The position numbers and the translations under genes were made by a program. Source: JAEVLT01 sp044598425 (lineage in GTDB: Bacteria; Bacillota; Bacilli; Bacillales; Cytobacillaceae). Taken from it: a stretch of DNA of 64,000 nt. Below the pieces are notes generated by a model. The model saw only the letters and a program-made list of their open reading frames with translations, did not search any database and was not told where the DNA came from. The stretch is taken from NCBI GenBank assembly GCA_044598425.1, contig CP172536.1, forward strand, positions 2,542,001 to 2,606,000, read 5' to 3'. This document shows positions 52,612 through 61,176 of this stretch, in pieces (position 1 is the first letter of the stretch; each line of letters starts with the position of its first letter).

Positions 52612-53402
52612 GATCCCGCCACTCCTTCCGTGGCTTGGTTCTTATTTTCTAGCTTCTTTATTCCATCATAATTCAGTTTAATGGTAAACTGGGCCGTATA
52701 GCGGGGAAGTTCCTGTTTATTTGAACGGCTAGAGTCAGCTTGCGGTGTGTTCTTCTCTGTACTTACAGCAGCATTGATACCAGCAGGATTATTTTCATTG
52801 TTTAAATTGGCGGATTGATCTCCATTATTTCCGGTAGCGGTTGATTGATCGGAGCTGTTTCCTCCTGTTACAGATGCTGCCGCAGAATTATTCATATTCA
52901 CTGTTGTTTCATTTGAAATCGCATTGCTATTTACGGAGCTGATACTCGCCTCTGTTACCATTTTGGAATGGTTTAAGCGATTTAAATAATAAGCAGCATC
53001 GTTCGCTGTATCAAATTGCACTGTCAATTGCACTGTTTCAGACTCCGTTTCCGATTGATAAGAAAGAATAAATCCTCGTTCCGGCAGTAGAGACGTCAAT
53101 TCATCGAGAATGGGAACCGTTTCAATTTTGGAAGCCTGTATCCAATTAATCGAACTTTTCAAACTGTTTACAGAATTAGAAGATTCCCGCAGTTGCGATT
53201 GTTTTATTTGATTCTCGGCAATTTTACTCGTGATGGCTATCTGTTTATTGACTGTTTTAAGCTGCTGATTGGTTGAGTGGATCTGCCAAAAATATAAAGC
53301 TGCAGTTACCAGAAAAAGACTGGTGAAAATGGCTAAAGCAGCTAAAAAGCCAAATTTTCTTGGTTCTTTTCTTGGCAGCAGGTTAATTTCTACAAGCATC
53401 AT
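52608..53402 (-). CDS. pilN: PilN-like type IV pilus assembly protein
   Basis: 264 residues. The N-terminus VEINLLPRKEPRKFG is the classic PilN tail that PilM grips, followed by one membrane helix (FLAALAIFTSLFLVTAALYF), a coiled coil and a ferredoxin-like domain (ELTSLLPERGFILSYQ; DAAYYLNRLNHS). A long Asn/Ser/Gly-rich linker (about 165-225) is unusual for the family. ATGA overlaps on both sides show tight coupling with pilM and pilO. Confidence 0.85.
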   Translation of the reverse strand: MMLVEINLLPRKEPRKFGFLAALAIFTSLFLVTAALYFWQIHSTNQQLKTVNKQIAITSKIAENQIKQSQLRESSNSVNSLKSSINWIQASKIETVPILDELTSLLPERGFILSYQSETESETVQLTVQFDTANDAAYYLNRLNHSKMVTEASISSVNSNAISNETTVNMNNSAAASVTGGNSSDQSTATGNNGDQSANLNNENNPAGINAAVSTEKNTPQADSSRSNKQELPRYTAQFTIKLNYDGIKKLENKNQATEGVAGS

Positions 53403-54391
53403 TTCACCTCTTTTAACGCCAGGCCTAAAGCAAGATAATGCCCTGATGGAACCGCGTCTGTTTTTACCTGCGCATTGCCATCAATTGAGAGGATTTTCAC
53501 TGGGATGTCAAATTTTTCTCTCATTTCTTGAAAAATAATCTCAAGACTTGGATGGTCCCCATTCAAGAGAAACGATGCAACTTCTTTTTTTCCATTATTT
53601 AATGAATATTTATAAAAATCCATTAGTTTAGTGATTTCTTTTAGAATCTCTTCAAACTGGAACAGCATCTCATGTTGATTTCCTTTATATACATACTCCG
53701 TTGCATTCTCACTCCGTTGAATTTCCCATTTTTCCATTTCAAATGGCAGGGGAAAATGCCGCATGACATAGGGGACAGCACCCTCAAAGATGCAAATCGT
53801 AACGCTCGTAATATCAAACTGTACCGTAAAAAGAATTTCCTTTTCCCTCGCCTTTCCGAGATGATGATGTAGGCGGTATAAGGCAAGCGGCGAAATATCT
53901 GCAGCGATTGGATTTAATTTTAAAGCTGTAAACAAATCCGCATATTCCAGCACATATTTCTCAGGTGCGGCAAACAGCAAAACATCCTTCGCTTGCTCGT
54001 GTAGTTTTAGTGGATAATAGTCAAATACCGGGTCTTCAAACGGCAAAAGAATGCTGGAGCCCATTTCTAAATACAAATAGCCTCCCATTTCATCTTCCTG
54101 AATGTCCGCTGGAACAGATATTTTTCGGATAATAATCAGAGAGTCCGGGACAAGAAAACGGAGGTCGCGCCGATGAATCTTCCAGTCTTCAATACATTCT
54201 TGAAGAATGGTGGATAATGTTTCATAATCAACGATTTTGCCGTCGCTAATAATGCCTGGCGGCAGAAAATGCTCTCGCCATTTTTGAATGGATAGAGGAT
54301 TTGTCCGCAAAATTTCCACATAGCGAATGGAGTGATCGTTGATGACCAAATTTATCGTTCGATTTTTTGGTGTAAATAGGGAAAAAGCCAT
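53399..54391 (-). CDS. pilM: PilM-like actin-fold pilus protein
   Basis: 330 residues. Weak actin-like (FtsA) features: INLVINDHSIRYVEILRTN at the start, LRFLVPDSLIIIRKISVPADI, LFAAPEKYVLEYADLFTALKL and a final SGHYLALGLALKEV. PilM makes a cytoplasmic ring under the PilNO complex. Shorter and more divergent than Gram-negative PilM (about 350), as in other Firmicutes. Follows the prepilin peptidase gene by 12 bases. Confidence 0.8.
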   Translation of the reverse strand: MAFSLFTPKNRTINLVINDHSIRYVEILRTNPLSIQKWREHFLPPGIISDGKIVDYETLSTILQECIEDWKIHRRDLRFLVPDSLIIIRKISVPADIQEDEMGGYLYLEMGSSILLPFEDPVFDYYPLKLHEQAKDVLLFAAPEKYVLEYADLFTALKLNPIAADISPLALYRLHHHLGKAREKEILFTVQFDITSVTICIFEGAVPYVMRHFPLPFEMEKWEIQRSENATEYVYKGNQHEMLFQFEEILKEITKLMDFYKYSLNNGKKEVASFLLNGDHPSLEIIFQEMREKFDIPVKILSIDGNAQVKTDAVPSGHYLALGLALKEVK

Positions 54392-54403
54392 TTCAAAAAC
54401 CCC

Positions 54404-55162
54404 TTATAAAAAGCCGTGTTCTAAGAAGCGTAAATACAAAGTGATAATGCTGGAGCCCCAAAAATAAGCGGAAATAGTACCTGCCACGATGAAAGGACCG
54501 AACGGGATCGGCTGTCTTTTTTTTACGAATTTCAACAGCAGTGCTGTAATCCCAAATACCGCCCCATACAAGGTTGAGAGAAAGAAAGATAAGAGTACAA
54601 GTTTGACGCCGAGAACAAAGCCAATGACAGCAAACAGCTTCACATCGCCGCCGCCCATGCCGCCTTTGCTGACGAAGGCTATCGCAAGCAACAGCAAAAA
54701 GCCGGTTAATGTGCCAGCGATGCTGTCCCACCACGGTTTGAGTGGAATGAATGACCGTTCCAATAAAAAAAGCCCTGCAAACACAAGTAAGATTTTATCA
54801 GGGATAATCATATAGTGAAGATCGGACACAAAAATAATCATCAGCATGGAGATTAAACTCCAAGCGACAATCAGCTCCCATGACCAGCCGATAAAAAACG
54901 GCGCGACAGCAAACAATACTCCTGTCAGCAATTCAACAACGGGATAAAGCGGAGAAATCCGCGACTTGCAGCTGCGACATCTTCCTCTTTGAACGAAAAA
55001 GGATATGACAGGTATGAGTTCATACGCTTTTAGTTGATGACCGCAGATCGGACATGCCGACCTTGGCGCAACAATCGACTGCTTCATCGGCACCCGCAAA
55101 CCAACGACGTTGAAGAAGGAACCAAAGATGAGCCCGTATATAAAAACTAAAAACATCATCAT
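54404..55162 (-). CDS. comC: Prepilin peptidase (ComC/PilD)
   Basis: 252 residues, eight membrane segments. The N-terminal cytosolic zinc loop has CPICG and CRSCK; the two catalytic aspartates lie in FVSDLHYMIIPD and GGMGGGDVKLFAVIG. It cleaves and N-methylates the pilins encoded here and possibly the ComG pseudopilins. It occupies the comC position next to spoIIB but is now embedded in a pilus operon. ATGA overlap with the pilin gene. Confidence 0.94.
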   Translation of the reverse strand: MMMFLVFIYGLIFGSFFNVVGLRVPMKQSIVAPRSACPICGHQLKAYELIPVISFFVQRGRCRSCKSRISPLYPVVELLTGVLFAVAPFFIGWSWELIVAWSLISMLMIIFVSDLHYMIIPDKILLVFAGLFLLERSFIPLKPWWDSIAGTLTGFLLLLAIAFVSKGGMGGGDVKLFAVIGFVLGVKLVLLSFFLSTLYGAVFGITALLLKFVKKRQPIPFGPFIVAGTISAYFWGSSIITLYLRFLEHGFL

Positions 55163-55593
55163 TTTTTACTATAATCAACTAAGTCCTGTTCAGTCGCTTC
55201 TGATGCACCACTTTTTGCTGCTACCGCAACTGATTCATGTGTTGACAAGGAATACGAAATATTCCCGCTATTTGCATTCTTCGCTAAATTTACAACATAT
55301 GAATCATCTTTAACATGATCTAAATAAGTTGCCAGCTTGGTTTTATCTAAAGTAGTTTTCCCATTCGCATCAAAACTAATATTATCCTGATTATTTGCAA
55401 CATACAGTTTCGCCGCATTAATAATTTGTAGTCCCTCAGCTACCTTCGCTTTATCCTTTGAAGTGTTAATGACATTTCCAATACTCGGAACCGCGATTGC
55501 AGCGATAATCCCCAAAATCACGATTACTGCAAGTAATTCAATTAATGTAAATCCGCGCTGGTCTTGCAGTTTTTTCTTTGCTATTTGAAACAT
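55159..55593 (-). CDS. pilA: Major type IV pilin (PilA-like)
   Basis: 144 residues. Class III signal MFQIAKKKLQDQRG with cleavage at G14|F15, then FTLIELLAVIVILGIIAAIA with Glu5 of the mature protein, the type IVa hallmark, followed by a small soluble domain of about 100 residues without cysteines. A good ribosome site (AAAGGAGAGAGG) and a 135-base AT-rich gap before pilC, containing TATAAT (55671-55676 region, minus), suggest extra transcription for a major pilin. Confidence 0.92.
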   Translation of the reverse strand: MFQIAKKKLQDQRGFTLIELLAVIVILGIIAAIAVPSIGNVINTSKDKAKVAEGLQIINAAKLYVANNQDNISFDANGKTTLDKTKLATYLDHVKDDSYVVNLAKNANSGNISYSLSTHESVAVAAKSGASEATEQDLVDYSKK

Positions 55594-55728
55594 ATATCCT
55601 CTCTCCTTTTTTAGTTCAATTGAACGATCATTTCTACTCTTCTATTATAATAGTATTGTGTAAATATGAAATAAATTTTTTGTCCTTATTGTAAACAAAT
55701 GTCGATGTTCTCAATCCCTTGTCACAAT

Positions 55729-56943
55729 TTAGTACTTTTGCTGGAATTGATTGAACAGATCAAACATCGGCACCATAATCGATATGACAATTGTCCCAAC
55801 TAGTGCTGCCAAAAGGACGATCATTAGCGGCTCTATCAGTGATTTTAGCCGATCCGTTCCTGTTTCTACTTCCTTTTCATAAAAATCAGCCACTTTGCTG
55901 AGCATTGAATCAAGCGAACCCGTTTCTTCCCCAATCACAATCATTTGCGTCACAAGCGGAGGGAACGCCCAGTGCGCCTTCATCGGAATCGTCATGGACC
56001 TCCCTTTTTCAAGCGAATCACGCGACTCCCGGATCACCTTTGCAATTACTTCATTTTCCACAATCCGTTCGACAATCGACATCGCTTGTAAAATAGGAAC
56101 TGAACTTGAAAACAAGGAACTCAAAGTCCTCATCATCCTTGCGATTGCCGCTTTTTGCAGCATTTTCCCGAAAATCGGCATCCTCAAAGCAAAATAATCC
56201 AGGTAGTACTTAGTTTCTGGCTTGCTTCGCAAAAAGACAAACAAAATACTTCCCGCGATAAACAAAAGCACTACCAGCAACCAGTATGCCTGCATGAAGC
56301 TGCTCGCACCGAGAACAAATCTCGTAATTGCCGGAAGCTTCCCGCCCATATCCGCAAACAACTTGACGAAAGTCGGAACAACCGTCACAAGCAAGAAGAT
56401 GACAACTGCAATCGCAATAAAACCAACAACGAGCGGATACATTAGAGCAGAGACAATCTTCTGCCTTGTAAAATGCAGCTTTTCAAAATGGTCCGCCAGG
56501 CGCTCAAGCGTCTCATCCATGTTTCCGCCTGCTTCACCCGCCCTCACCATATTGATGAACATTGGGGTGAAGATTTTAGGAAACTTTGCTACCGACTCTG
56601 ACAACGGATTCCCTTCACGCAAGTCCAGCTCTATCGAGAGCAGCGCTCGATGGAGATGCTTGCTCTCGGTTTGAGCGGCAAGAATCTTCGTTGCATCAAC
56701 AATCGTTACCCCGGCTTTCAGCAAAGTGGCAAATTGCCTTAAATAGATCACAAAATGCTGCAACTTTACAGGATTTCCAAATGCAATGTCTTTTGTCAGT
56801 AAAGTTTCTGGGACTTCCATTATTTCAATAATCCGGATTCCTTCTTCTTTTAACTTAAACATTGCTTCACGCTTGGATGCCGCGTTTACGGTGCCCTGCC
56901 GCTTTCCACGCTTGTTGCGGCCCGTGTACTTAAATCTTGCCAT
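55729..56943 (-). CDS. pilC: Type IV pilus inner-membrane platform protein PilC
   Basis: 404 residues. Two T2SSF repeats: FVIYLRQFATLLKAGVTIVDATK with FPKIFTPMFINMVRAGEAGG, and ARMMRTLSSLFSSSVPILQAM with PPLVTQMIVIGEETGSLD, plus three membrane segments. It is the rotor/platform between the ATPases and the pilus. Ends in MVPMFDLFNQFQ, as usual. Follows pilT by two bases. Confidence 0.94.
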   Translation of the reverse strand: MARFKYTGRNKRGKRQGTVNAASKREAMFKLKEEGIRIIEIMEVPETLLTKDIAFGNPVKLQHFVIYLRQFATLLKAGVTIVDATKILAAQTESKHLHRALLSIELDLREGNPLSESVAKFPKIFTPMFINMVRAGEAGGNMDETLERLADHFEKLHFTRQKIVSALMYPLVVGFIAIAVVIFLLVTVVPTFVKLFADMGGKLPAITRFVLGASSFMQAYWLLVVLLFIAGSILFVFLRSKPETKYYLDYFALRMPIFGKMLQKAAIARMMRTLSSLFSSSVPILQAMSIVERIVENEVIAKVIRESRDSLEKGRSMTIPMKAHWAFPPLVTQMIVIGEETGSLDSMLSKVADFYEKEVETGTDRLKSLIEPLMIVLLAALVGTIVISIMVPMFDLFNQFQQKY

Positions 56944-56945
56944 CG

Positions 56946-57989
56946 CTAATTGAATTTCTCCTGCAAGTAAGGTAGTGCTATTTCTTTTTGAATATAGCCT
57001 CTGTCAACTAAATCTTTAATGCTTGTCTCAAGCGTGTGCATTCCTTGGGCACGGGATGTTTGCATAATGCTGACAATCTGATGAATTTTTTCATTGCGGA
57101 TGAGATTGGCGATTGCTGAATTGTTCATCATGATCTCGGTCGCTGCTTTTCTCCCTTTTCGATCAATCGTTGGAAATAGGCGCTGCGAAATAATCCCAAC
57201 TAAAACCGACGCCAACTGAATACGAATTTGCGGCTGCTGCGCCGGTGAGAAAACGTCGATAATTCGGTTGATCGTCGCCGGCGCGCTAGACGTATGCAGC
57301 GTGCCCAAAACAAGATGGCCCGTTTCAGCAGCAGTGATTGCTGTTTGAATGGTCTCTAAATCGCGCATCTCTCCGACGAGAATAACATCCGGATCCTGGC
57401 GAAGCGCCGCACGCAATCCATTGGCGAAGTTCCGCGTATCAAAGCCGACCTCACGCTGATCGATAATACAGCTGCCATGCTTATGAAGATATTCAATCGG
57501 ATCTTCTAGCGTAATGACATGGTTGCGCATGTGCTGGTTCATATAATGGATCATTGCCGCCAGCGTCGTTGATTTGCCGCTTCCCGTTGGTCCGGTAACG
57601 AGGACCAATCCCTGCGGCTTTTCAATCATTTTCGTCAATACATCAGGCAATTCCAGCTCTTCCAATGTTGGAATTTTTGAAGGGACAATCCGAATCGCCA
57701 TGGAAACACATGTACGCTGATGATACGTATTCACCCGAAAGCGTGAAACGCCGGGAATACCGTAAGAAAAATCAAGCTCGCCTCTTTCTTTAAAAAGATC
57801 CCACATCGGTGCAGGGACGATTTCTTTTGCCATTCCCTCTGTATCGGCCGGAGACAATACTTCTTTTCCATATCTTTTCAAATCGCCGTTAATCCGCATC
57901 ACGGGCGGTACGCCAACCGTTAAATGGATATCCGATGCTTTTAATTCAAAAGCAGCTCGGAGTAAAAGATCAATTTTTTCTTTCATCAC
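56946..57989 (-). CDS. pilT: Pilus retraction ATPase PilT
   Basis: 347 residues. Walker A GPTGSGKST at 133-141, Asp box EDPIEYLH, Walker B PDVILVGEMRDLETI, His box TGHLVLGTLHTSSA, and the PilT-specific C-terminal AIANLIRNEKIHQI (AIRNLIRE-type) that separates it from PilB. It powers pilus retraction, so twitching motility or DNA uptake would be possible. Ten bases after pilB. Confidence 0.95.
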   Translation of the reverse strand: MMKEKIDLLLRAAFELKASDIHLTVGVPPVMRINGDLKRYGKEVLSPADTEGMAKEIVPAPMWDLFKERGELDFSYGIPGVSRFRVNTYHQRTCVSMAIRIVPSKIPTLEELELPDVLTKMIEKPQGLVLVTGPTGSGKSTTLAAMIHYMNQHMRNHVITLEDPIEYLHKHGSCIIDQREVGFDTRNFANGLRAALRQDPDVILVGEMRDLETIQTAITAAETGHLVLGTLHTSSAPATINRIIDVFSPAQQPQIRIQLASVLVGIISQRLFPTIDRKGRKAATEIMMNNSAIANLIRNEKIHQIVSIMQTSRAQGMHTLETSIKDLVDRGYIQKEIALPYLQEKFN

Positions 57990-57998
57990 TTGGCACTC

Positions 57999-59660
57999 CT
58001 ACTCTAAAATGGCTACACGCAAGACTTCTTCCGTCGTTGTCAGCCCCTGTTTGACCTTTAACAGTCCATCATCCAATAAAAAGATTGTTTTATTTTTAAT
58101 GGCCAGCTCCCTCATTTTTTGGAACGATTCGCCGTTCATAATCACGCGGCGCATTTCTTCGTTTATGACAAGCACTTCATGAAGGGCGATCCTACCTTTA
58201 TAGCCGGTCATATTGCAGGAGGAACAGCCTTTCCCCCGGGTAACTTTCTCGATTTTAATCCCGCGCTTTGCAAAAATCTCCACTTCCCGCTTTGATGGTT
58301 CATGAACTTCCATACAGTCGCGGCAAACTTTGCGTACAAGCCGCTGGGCAACGATTCCGCTTAAGGAAGAAGCAAGCAGAAAGGGCTCTACGCCCATATC
58401 CAGAAGTCTAGTCACGGTGCCTAACGAGTCATTTGTATGTAAAGTACTGAGCACAAGATGACCCGTTAGAGAGGCGCGAATCGCAACCTCAACCGTTTCT
58501 TTATCACGAATTTCGCCGACCATGATGATATTTGGATCCTGTCTGAGAATCGAACGAAGCCCGGTGGCAAAGGTCATCCCAACCTGCTGATTGACTTGAA
58601 TTTGATTGATGCCTTCGATCTGGTACTCTACCGGATCTTCAATTGTAATAATGTTGACTTCCTCGCTGTTAAGTTTATTCAGTGCCGCATAAAGTGTCGA
58701 TGATTTCCCTGAACCTGTAGGTCCTGTTAAAAGAACAATTCCCGTCGGCTTTGAGATCATCTCTGTGAATCTTTTAAAATTGAGCGAATTAAAACCAAGT
58801 TTGCTAATAGCATTGAGCGTTGTTCCCATATCGAGAAGCCGCATAACAATTTTTTCGCCAAAAACTGTTGGCAGCGTTGATATCCTTATATCGACTGGGT
58901 GAAAGTCCAAGTTTATTTTTATCCGGCCATCCTGGGGAATTCGGTGCTCGGTTATATCCAAATTGGCCATAATTTTAATCCGGGCGGTCAACATACTTTG
59001 CATATGGCGCGGCAGAACCCGTTCGATCCGCAGTATGCCATCTACGCGATAGCGGATAACGATTTTCGTTTCCTGAGGATCAATATGAATATCACTTGCC
59101 CGCTGGACAACCGCGTTACTCATCATTTGATTGACAAGCTTTACAATCGGCGAGTCTTGGTCTGTAACGTCTTCAACAGCAGCTTTCTCCGGCTGTCCAT
59201 GCTCACCTAATAATTCTTCAAATCCTTCATCAACGTCGTAATATTTATTAATCGCCCTTAAAATATCGTCTTTTGTTGCAATCGCCGTTTCAATCTGAAA
59301 TCCCGTCGACAGCCGCAGATCATCAATAACATAAAAATCCATTGGGTCAGCCATCGCCACAAACAGGCGGTTGCCATCTTTTTTTAGAGGCATGATTAAA
59401 TTTCGCCGTGCCGTTTCTTTTGATATAAGCGAAAACAATTTCGTATCAAACGGATAGCGATATAAGCTAATATGCGGAATGCCAAGCTGGAATTCTAGCA
59501 CTTCAATCAATTGCTGCTCGGTAATGTAGCCTCTTAGCAATAAGGCATCCCCAAGACGTTGTTCCGCAGGCTTTTCTTTTAACGTCAACTGAAGCTGTTC
59601 TTCTGTAATAAGGCCAGCTTCGACCAATAAATCACCAAGCCTTTTTCGAGTATGCTTCAT
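57999..59660 (-). CDS. pilB: Pilus extension ATPase PilB with c-di-GMP-binding-like N-terminus
   Basis: 553 residues from ATG 59660 (GTGGGGAT upstream). The N-terminus holds two MshEN-type motifs, RLGDLLVEAG (from residue 7) and RLGDALLLRG (from residue 35), each followed by a spaced L...L...(K/Q) helix. Then the GspE middle domain, Walker A GPTGSGKSS at 313-321, EDPVEYQIEG, VGEIRDKETVE and the zinc cysteines CRDC...CSSC. It hydrolyses ATP to extend the pilus. The two motifs suggest it responds to c-di-GMP. Confidence 0.93.
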   Translation of the reverse strand: MKHTRKRLGDLLVEAGLITEEQLQLTLKEKPAEQRLGDALLLRGYITEQQLIEVLEFQLGIPHISLYRYPFDTKLFSLISKETARRNLIMPLKKDGNRLFVAMADPMDFYVIDDLRLSTGFQIETAIATKDDILRAINKYYDVDEGFEELLGEHGQPEKAAVEDVTDQDSPIVKLVNQMMSNAVVQRASDIHIDPQETKIVIRYRVDGILRIERVLPRHMQSMLTARIKIMANLDITEHRIPQDGRIKINLDFHPVDIRISTLPTVFGEKIVMRLLDMGTTLNAISKLGFNSLNFKRFTEMISKPTGIVLLTGPTGSGKSSTLYAALNKLNSEEVNIITIEDPVEYQIEGINQIQVNQQVGMTFATGLRSILRQDPNIIMVGEIRDKETVEVAIRASLTGHLVLSTLHTNDSLGTVTRLLDMGVEPFLLASSLSGIVAQRLVRKVCRDCMEVHEPSKREVEIFAKRGIKIEKVTRGKGCSSCNMTGYKGRIALHEVLVINEEMRRVIMNGESFQKMRELAIKNKTIFLLDDGLLKVKQGLTTTEEVLRVAILE

Positions 59661-59684
59661 TCTTATCCCCACTTACTTGAAAAA

Positions 59685-59915
59685 TTATTTTGGCTGTTCA
59701 TTTGGTTTTCCCCAAAGATCACTTTCGCTCGTGTTTAAAGCACCTGCCTTACCGCCACCTGAACGATTTTGCAAATCATTCGCTGATGTGCTTGTTTGAT
59801 CAACTGCCGGCACTGTCGCCGTTGGGGCTTGCTAAACGGTCAGCACATTAAGCGGGTGGATTTCTACTCGATTAACTGGAGGATAATAATCTTCTGAAAT
59901 CAACTCTGTTTTCAT
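59685..59915 (-). pseudogene. Small pilus-operon ORF with in-frame amber stop
   Basis: From ATG 59915 (overlapping the previous stop as TAATG) the frame reads 27 codons, hits TAG at 59832-59834, then stays open for 48 more codons to TAA at 59685-59687, twelve codons upstream of pilB. The reading across the stop (TV-stop-QAPTATVPAVDQ; SANDLQNRSGG; SESDLWGKPNEQPK) has steady Gln/Thr/Ser-rich composition, as if a CAG had become TAG. No family recognised. Either a 27-residue peptide, a broken gene, or read-through. Confidence 0.5.
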
Positions 59916-60073
59916 TAGCTGCAAAGTGAGAAAAATAGAGCGGCGGTAAGCCCTGCCAAAGCCAAGATAAGGCCTGCCAAAGTTACGACTGCTTTGCTAA
60001 GACCAAGCGGTAAAAAACAAATAATTAACATGACCAATAGCACCGAACCAAAGACCCAATATAATGGCAACAT
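59915..60073 (-). CDS. 52-residue membrane protein at the head of the pilus operon
   Basis: ATG 60073 to TAA 59915: two hydrophobic segments (YWVFGSVLLVMLIICFLPLG and ITLAGLILALAGLTAALFF-like) with a short SKA turn and a C-terminal SLCS. Its stop is fused with the next start (TAATG), pointing to translational coupling. Too short for routine gene calls. No family recognised; a small accessory to the pilus system is only a guess by place. Confidence 0.5.
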   Translation of the reverse strand: MLPLYWVFGSVLLVMLIICFLPLGLSKAVVTLAGLILALAGLTAALFFSLCS

Positions 60074-60251
60074 TTTCTTACTCTTTTTTCTTCCTTAATC
60101 CAATTCTCCTACAATCACCAACAAAAACAATGAAAATATGATCAATTCATCCTAAATAATACAAAATTCTTCTCTCAGTTATTGTATAATAATTTTAGCT
60201 AATTTAAAAGAATATCCAAAATTATTCAGGACATACAAGTGTGGTGGGAAA

Positions 60252-60689
60252 ATGCGAAAATCCAACATAACCTCGAATCAAAATGGCTTCTCTATTATTG
60301 AAGTATTAGCTTCTTTTATCATTATTTCGATTCTTTTCACCATCATCAGCGCATACTTTGTCAGCAGTTACCGGCAATCGAACTCCATCTCAAATAAATA
60401 TTCAGCGATACAACTAGCTGAAAGTCTATTAAACACATACAAAAAAATGAGTTTTAGCGACCTAACCGCAAAGGTCGGAACGAGCGAGCAAATTGATATT
60501 CGCAATCAACTTCAAATTGATCCTGCTTTCGATATCGGTTCTTTTTCAGCTAAAGTTAATTTTCAAAAACATCCTGACCCTCTGCTGCAGGATCGGCTGA
60601 TCGACATTCAGGTGACGGTGACCTCTCAAGAAAATGGGGTTAAAAAAGAAACTTCACTCGAAGGGTATAAAAGAAATGAAGAAAATTGA
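60252..60689 (+). CDS. Type IV pseudopilin (PilV-like)
   Basis: 145 residues, start ATG after GTGGTGGG. Class III signal with cleavage at G12|F13, then FSIIEVLASFIIISILFTII with Glu5. The soluble part is short. Likely a minor pilin that primes pilus assembly. First of three plus-strand pseudopilin genes divergent from the main pil operon; overlaps the next one by 14 bases. Confidence 0.85.
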   Translation: MRKSNITSNQNGFSIIEVLASFIIISILFTIISAYFVSSYRQSNSISNKYSAIQLAESLLNTYKKMSFSDLTAKVGTSEQIDIRNQLQIDPAFDIGSFSAKVNFQKHPDPLLQDRLIDIQVTVTSQENGVKKETSLEGYKRNEEN

Positions 60690-61176
60690 TCAAAGAGGAA
60701 TAACTTTAGTTGAATTGCTGGCAGTTATTGCGATTTCTTCTGCACTTCTGGCTGTCGGTTACTCCATTTTATTTTCGATGATCAAGTCAGCAGAATACTC
60801 GACTGCCCAAACAAAGCTCCGCAACGAATCAATTTTAATTACTCAGCAGTTTGACCAGGCGATGCTGAATATTGATTCAATTGAAATAGTCGGCGAACCG
60901 GATCCTGACGGAAAGTTTCAATTCTTTCAGGCAATCGACAAACAACCAGCTGAGGATAATTCAGATCAGGTACAAACGGTTGTGATCCCTTTTAAAATTA
61001 GTGCGGAGGGGAAGTTGTTGATTAACAATAAACAAATTAATTCTGATGAGTACTCCCTTAAAAGGACTACTTTTAAGCAAGTAAATGGAAATTTGCAAGT
61101 TTACTATGTAATCGATGACCTCAATAGTCATGAACAATTTACCTTATTTAAAAATTATAAATTACAAAGCGAGTGA
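60676..61176 (+). CDS. Type IV pseudopilin (PilW-like)
   Basis: 166 residues from ATG 60676 (AAGGGTAT upstream); the earlier start at 60634 lies in the previous gene. Signal MKKIDQRG|ITLVELLAVIAISSALLAVG with Glu5. A larger soluble domain with FKISAEGKLLINNKQ and LQVYYVIDDLNSH. Resembles PilW/ComGF-like minor pilins. Its TGA overlaps the GTG of the next gene. Confidence 0.82.
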   Translation: MKKIDQRGITLVELLAVIAISSALLAVGYSILFSMIKSAEYSTAQTKLRNESILITQQFDQAMLNIDSIEIVGEPDPDGKFQFFQAIDKQPAEDNSDQVQTVVIPFKISAEGKLLINNKQINSDEYSLKRTTFKQVNGNLQVYYVIDDLNSHEQFTLFKNYKLQSE

